Both the position numbers and the translations under genes were made by a program. The notes under the pieces were generated by a model. The model saw only the letters and a list, made by a program, of their open reading frames with translations. It had not been told where the DNA came from and searched no databases. DNA of 16,731 nucleotides from Temnopleurus reevesii (taxonomy: Eukaryota; Echinodermata; Echinoidea; Temnopleuroida; Temnopleuridae): NCBI GenBank assembly GCA_036244855.1, contig BQKZ01000079.1, forward strand, positions 40,713 to 57,443. Direction: 5' to 3'. Positions 14,761 through 16,731 of this stretch are shown here, in pieces; position 1 is the stretch's first letter; each line of letters starts with the position of its first letter.

Positions 14761-14840
14761 TTAACACTGTTTTTATAGTGTGTTCACACTGTGCTTCACA
14801 TTGTCTTCACACTGAGTATTACATAGTGTTCCACATTAGG
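14761..14840. repeat. 11-bp minisatellite, remnant
   Basis: TTAACACTGTTTTTATAGTG, TTCACACTGTGCTTCACATT, GTCTTCACACTG and ACATAGTGTTCCACA resemble the arrays upstream but are strongly diverged, some units reading like the reverse complement (CACTGTG). Confidence 0.5.
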
Positions 14841-15010
14841 GAACACTGCATTCTGTCCAGCAAAGACATCCAAAGTGTGTGAAATATAAAATACGTTCCC
14901 TGAGCAAAAGAAAAACACACAGGGAAAACGCTTGACTGTTTCTTACACGTGCGTACGTCGAGACCGAGCATAACGCATTGAACGTCAATTAACCATCACC
15001 CTGCACATTT

Positions 15011-15259
15011 CTACACACAAGTATCATATACATTATTTCTCATTTTGTATAAGCTGGGCATACGTTGGCCAGAAATGCAAATGTGAGACGGAACCTTTTG
15101 GCCGGGAAGGGTGATTAATTTAGTGGGCGACCGATTAACCTCTATTGTTTGGGTATTCAATATGAGATGAGTGGATATTGTAGATGGATAAATAATGGCA
15201 CCTCTCTTATTCTGTATAATGGGAGCAGGAGCGATGCATAAGTATTTGGGTTCCACCAT
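15011..15259 (-). CDS. Unrecognised 82-codon open frame, doubtful
   Basis: An ATG-to-TAG frame on the minus strand starting MVEPKYLCIAPAPIIQNKRG and ending NNVYDTCV. It is outside all repeats I can define and has no low-complexity runs. No domain, signal peptide or membrane segment is apparent, and the start context is weak. The high Ile/Thr/Pro content fits translation of AT-rich DNA. I include it only because it is among the few repeat-free frames here. Confidence 0.12.
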   Translation of the reverse strand: MVEPKYLCIAPAPIIQNKRGAIIYPSTISTHLILNTQTIEVNRSPTKLITLPGQKVPSHICISGQRMPSLYKMRNNVYDTCV

Positions 15260-15298
15260 AATGAATACATTGTATATGATCCGTAATTTTTTGCTGTT

Positions 15299-15330
15299 AT
15301 TAGTTCATATCCATATTAGTTCATATCCAT
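15299..15330. repeat. Perfect 16-bp tandem duplication
   Basis: ATTAGTTCATATCCAT occurs twice back to back (15299-15314 and 15315-15330). It looks like a replication-slippage event of recent age because the copies are identical. Confidence 0.95.
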
Positions 15331-15407
15331 ATTCCGTACAGTCATTGTAATTTTTCTGTTTTTTTTATTTTTAAAACAGCATCTGAAGTTTTCACCTTGA
15401 ATATGTT

Positions 15408-15440
15408 CATCATCATCATCATCATCACCATCATCATCAT
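15408..15440. repeat. (TCA)n microsatellite
   Basis: TCATCATCATCATCATCACC followed by further TCATCAT units. Confidence 0.95.
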
Positions 15441-15538
15441 GTTAACACGACTATTATCGTAAGCGTATTATCAAATGTCATCTTAACATGACCATAATTG
15501 ATTTCAACAATCACTTAAGAAGCACTAGAGTTCATTGG

Positions 15539-15720
15539 CATCATCATCGTCATCATCATCATCATCATCAGTATCATTATCATTATCCTCATAATCATTA
15601 TTATCTTTATTATTATCATCAACACCCATAGTAATCATCATCATCGTCACCATCATCATCAATTCCAATCGACGAAATCATCAACATCATCATCTTCATG
15701 ACCATCATTATCATCATTAC
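15539..15720. repeat. Interrupted (ATC)n/(ATT)n microsatellite
   Basis: Long ATC-rich tract with TTA, ATT and single-base interruptions, running up to the 5' end of the SINE at 15721. ATC units reappear after it (CATCGTCATCATCG at about 16043), so the SINE sits within the tract. The minus-strand frame at 15619-15813 with Met/Asp runs is a translation of it. Confidence 0.9.
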
Positions 15721-16029
15721 GGAGGTGCCATGGTGCAGTGGATTTGACTCTTGCCTATCAACCAGAGGGTCGCAGGTTCGAATCCCTCCCATGACGTTAA
15801 ATTCTTTCAGCAAGTAAATTCATCCACATTTGTGCTGCACTCAACCCAGGTGAGGTGAACGAGTTCCTGGCAAGAATATTTGTTTCTTGAAATGCCACGA
15901 GCGCTGGTGTACACCAAGCTAAAGCAAGGGTAATACTAATGTAAAGCGCCTTAAGCACTCGGCAGAGTGGATACGTGCGCTACACAAATTGTATCTATTA
16001 TTATCTTATTATTGTTATCCTTATTAATA
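15721..16029 (+). mobile_element. tRNA-derived SINE, full length
   Basis: Head GGAGGTGCCATGGTGCAGTG (A box TGGTGCAGTGG) and a perfect B box GGTTCGAATCC at 15774-15784. The body has TTCAGCAAGTAAATTCATCC, ACTCAACCCAGGTGAGGTGA, CAAGAATATTTGTTTCTTGA, GTAAAGCGCCTTAAGCACTC and GGATACGTGCGCTACACAAA, and the tail is TATTATTATC..TTATTATTGT. Both internal promoter boxes are intact by eye, so this is the best-preserved member in the window. T-stem pairing is poor, so it would not make a functional tRNA. The family is shared with 3082-3371 and 10948-11384. Confidence 0.9.
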
Positions 16030-16497
16030 AACCCATTGCCAACATCGTCATCATCGACACATTTTCACATTTTGGCATTCGCATGCCTGATAAACCATGG
16101 GGAAATGTCAACAAAATATAACCTACAAACCTCTTTGCGAAGAAAAATATTTATGAAACAGAAATAGCACCCGTGCCCCCTTTGGATTATGAAACCCATT
16201 AGGAAAATGAAACATTCTTGCGAGTATAGAAGATGGGATACGAACTTACGACCCGTATTACCCAAATATTCTGAAAGCCATCTTGACTCCGTTGTATTTT
16301 GATTTTGACCTAAATGCTACCACATCAGATCAAGAATCGTGCAATTTCGGCGTAGTGTGAGAGCCCATATTACACGCCTACTTGGGAGTTGGCCCCCAAA
16401 GAAATATGTTTATAGAGAAACATACGTTGTTTAAGAATGTTTTCTTTTCTCGCAATAATTGTACGACATAAGCACGACATTTACAACAAGCATATAT
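16030..16497. other. AT-rich sequence, nothing firm
   Basis: Begins with leftover ATC microsatellite. On the minus strand, 16200-16300 has a B-box-like GTTCGTATCCC but no matching A box, too weak for a tRNA or SINE call. Overlapping small frames on both strands (15967-16167, 16065-16265) share no recognisable domain. Confidence 0.3.
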
Positions 16498-16632
16498 AAC
16501 ACGATATAATCTATTTCCGAAAAATTAAGTCGAACGCCAATCCAATGGTCCTTTGTTATGCTATTCAAATCGGAACCGGCTTGTGATTGTCCATGACCTA
16601 CTTTATTTTGCGGAAATAGTTTATCCCGTGTT
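16498..16632 (-). mobile_element. AACACGATATAA MITE, intact short form, inverted
   Basis: Left end AACACGATATAATCTATTTC, right end GCGGAAATAGTTTATCCCGT then GTT, which are near-perfect inverted repeats of about 25 bases. Interior GTCGAACGCCAATCCAATGG, AATCGGAACCGGCTTGTGAT and GTCCATGACC is the reverse complement of the copies at 1183 and 2119, without the roughly 38-bp GTGTATTGAACTGTGCG block. Flanks read TATA on both sides if the termini are taken as ACACG..CGTGT, suggesting a TA or TATA target. The 77-codon minus frame at 16431-16664 overlaps it and is a shadow. Confidence 0.85.
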
Positions 16633-16731
16633 ATAGTAAGGATTTTTGTATCGTTATCTTTCATCTTTAAGCAGCAAATTGCAACCCATACTGAAAAAAA
16701 AAATGCTTAAAATATTATAGATTCTAACTGA
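16633..16731. other. Terminal AT-rich sequence
   Basis: Short remainder with an A-run at about 16693-16702; nothing recognised. Confidence 0.3.

Noticed and set aside
15408..15720. CRISPR-like regular repeats
   Set aside because: It is a triplet microsatellite without spacers, in a eukaryotic context.
15721..15793. Possible functional tRNA gene
   Set aside because: A and B boxes are good, but T-stem and acceptor pairing fail and the sequence continues into a SINE body with an ATT tail.
16200..16300. B-box-like GTTCGTATCCC on the minus strand
   Set aside because: No convincing A box at the right distance and no SINE body; too weak for a call.

Overview
The window looks like intergenic or intronic DNA from an animal nuclear genome, most likely a marine deuterostome and probably an echinoderm of sea-urchin type. 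I see no long reading frame, no ribosome binding sites or operons, no rRNA, no functional tRNA gene and no CRISPR. I do see an AT-rich background packed with tRNA-headed SINEs ending in ATT-rich tails, short palindromic DNA transposons (MITEs), 5'-truncated non-LTR retroposon tails, and TG, GA and ATC microsatellites. The echinoderm assignment rests on my recollection of these repeat styles (the SINE body with a GCGCTA-type end before an ATT tail, and the GGATCC and GTAACATAAAA palindromes). It was not checked by a search.

Layout. 1-914: AT-rich, with a degenerate three-unit tandem repeat. 915-2296: a direct duplication in which one copy carries a MITE and the other lacks it, joined through a retroposon tail and one ambiguous base. 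2297-4427: low-copy sequence with one minus-strand SINE. 4428-4679: a GGATCC-ended fold-back element. 4760-5460: a roughly 199-bp tandem repeat whose last unit is broken by half of a palindromic MITE. 6129-7860: a microsatellite block rich in TG and GA, bracketed by two copies of a second tRNA-headed SINE. A short minus-strand open stretch at 6642-6816 there looks like a terminal exon. 7861-9773: mostly low-copy, with a full and a partial MITE of another family. 9774-9836: a minus-strand hammerhead-ribozyme-like core, probably from a Penelope-like retroelement. 10149-10330: TG microsatellite. 10698-11384: a MITE, then a SINE split by a 150-bp retroposon tail with visible target-site duplications. 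12100-12227: a hairpin element. 13533-13960: nested palindromic elements. 14051-14840: a higher-order repeat built on an 11-bp minisatellite. 15408-16029: ATC microsatellite carrying a full SINE. 16498-16632: an intact MITE.

I name no host gene. Candidate coding pieces (6642-6816 minus, 4980-5126 minus, 11785-12075 plus, 15011-15259 minus) are reported at low confidence with arguments for and against. The window's content is the interplay of mobile elements: nested insertions, an occupied and an empty insertion site side by side, elements broken at tandem-repeat boundaries, and a possible self-cleaving RNA motif.
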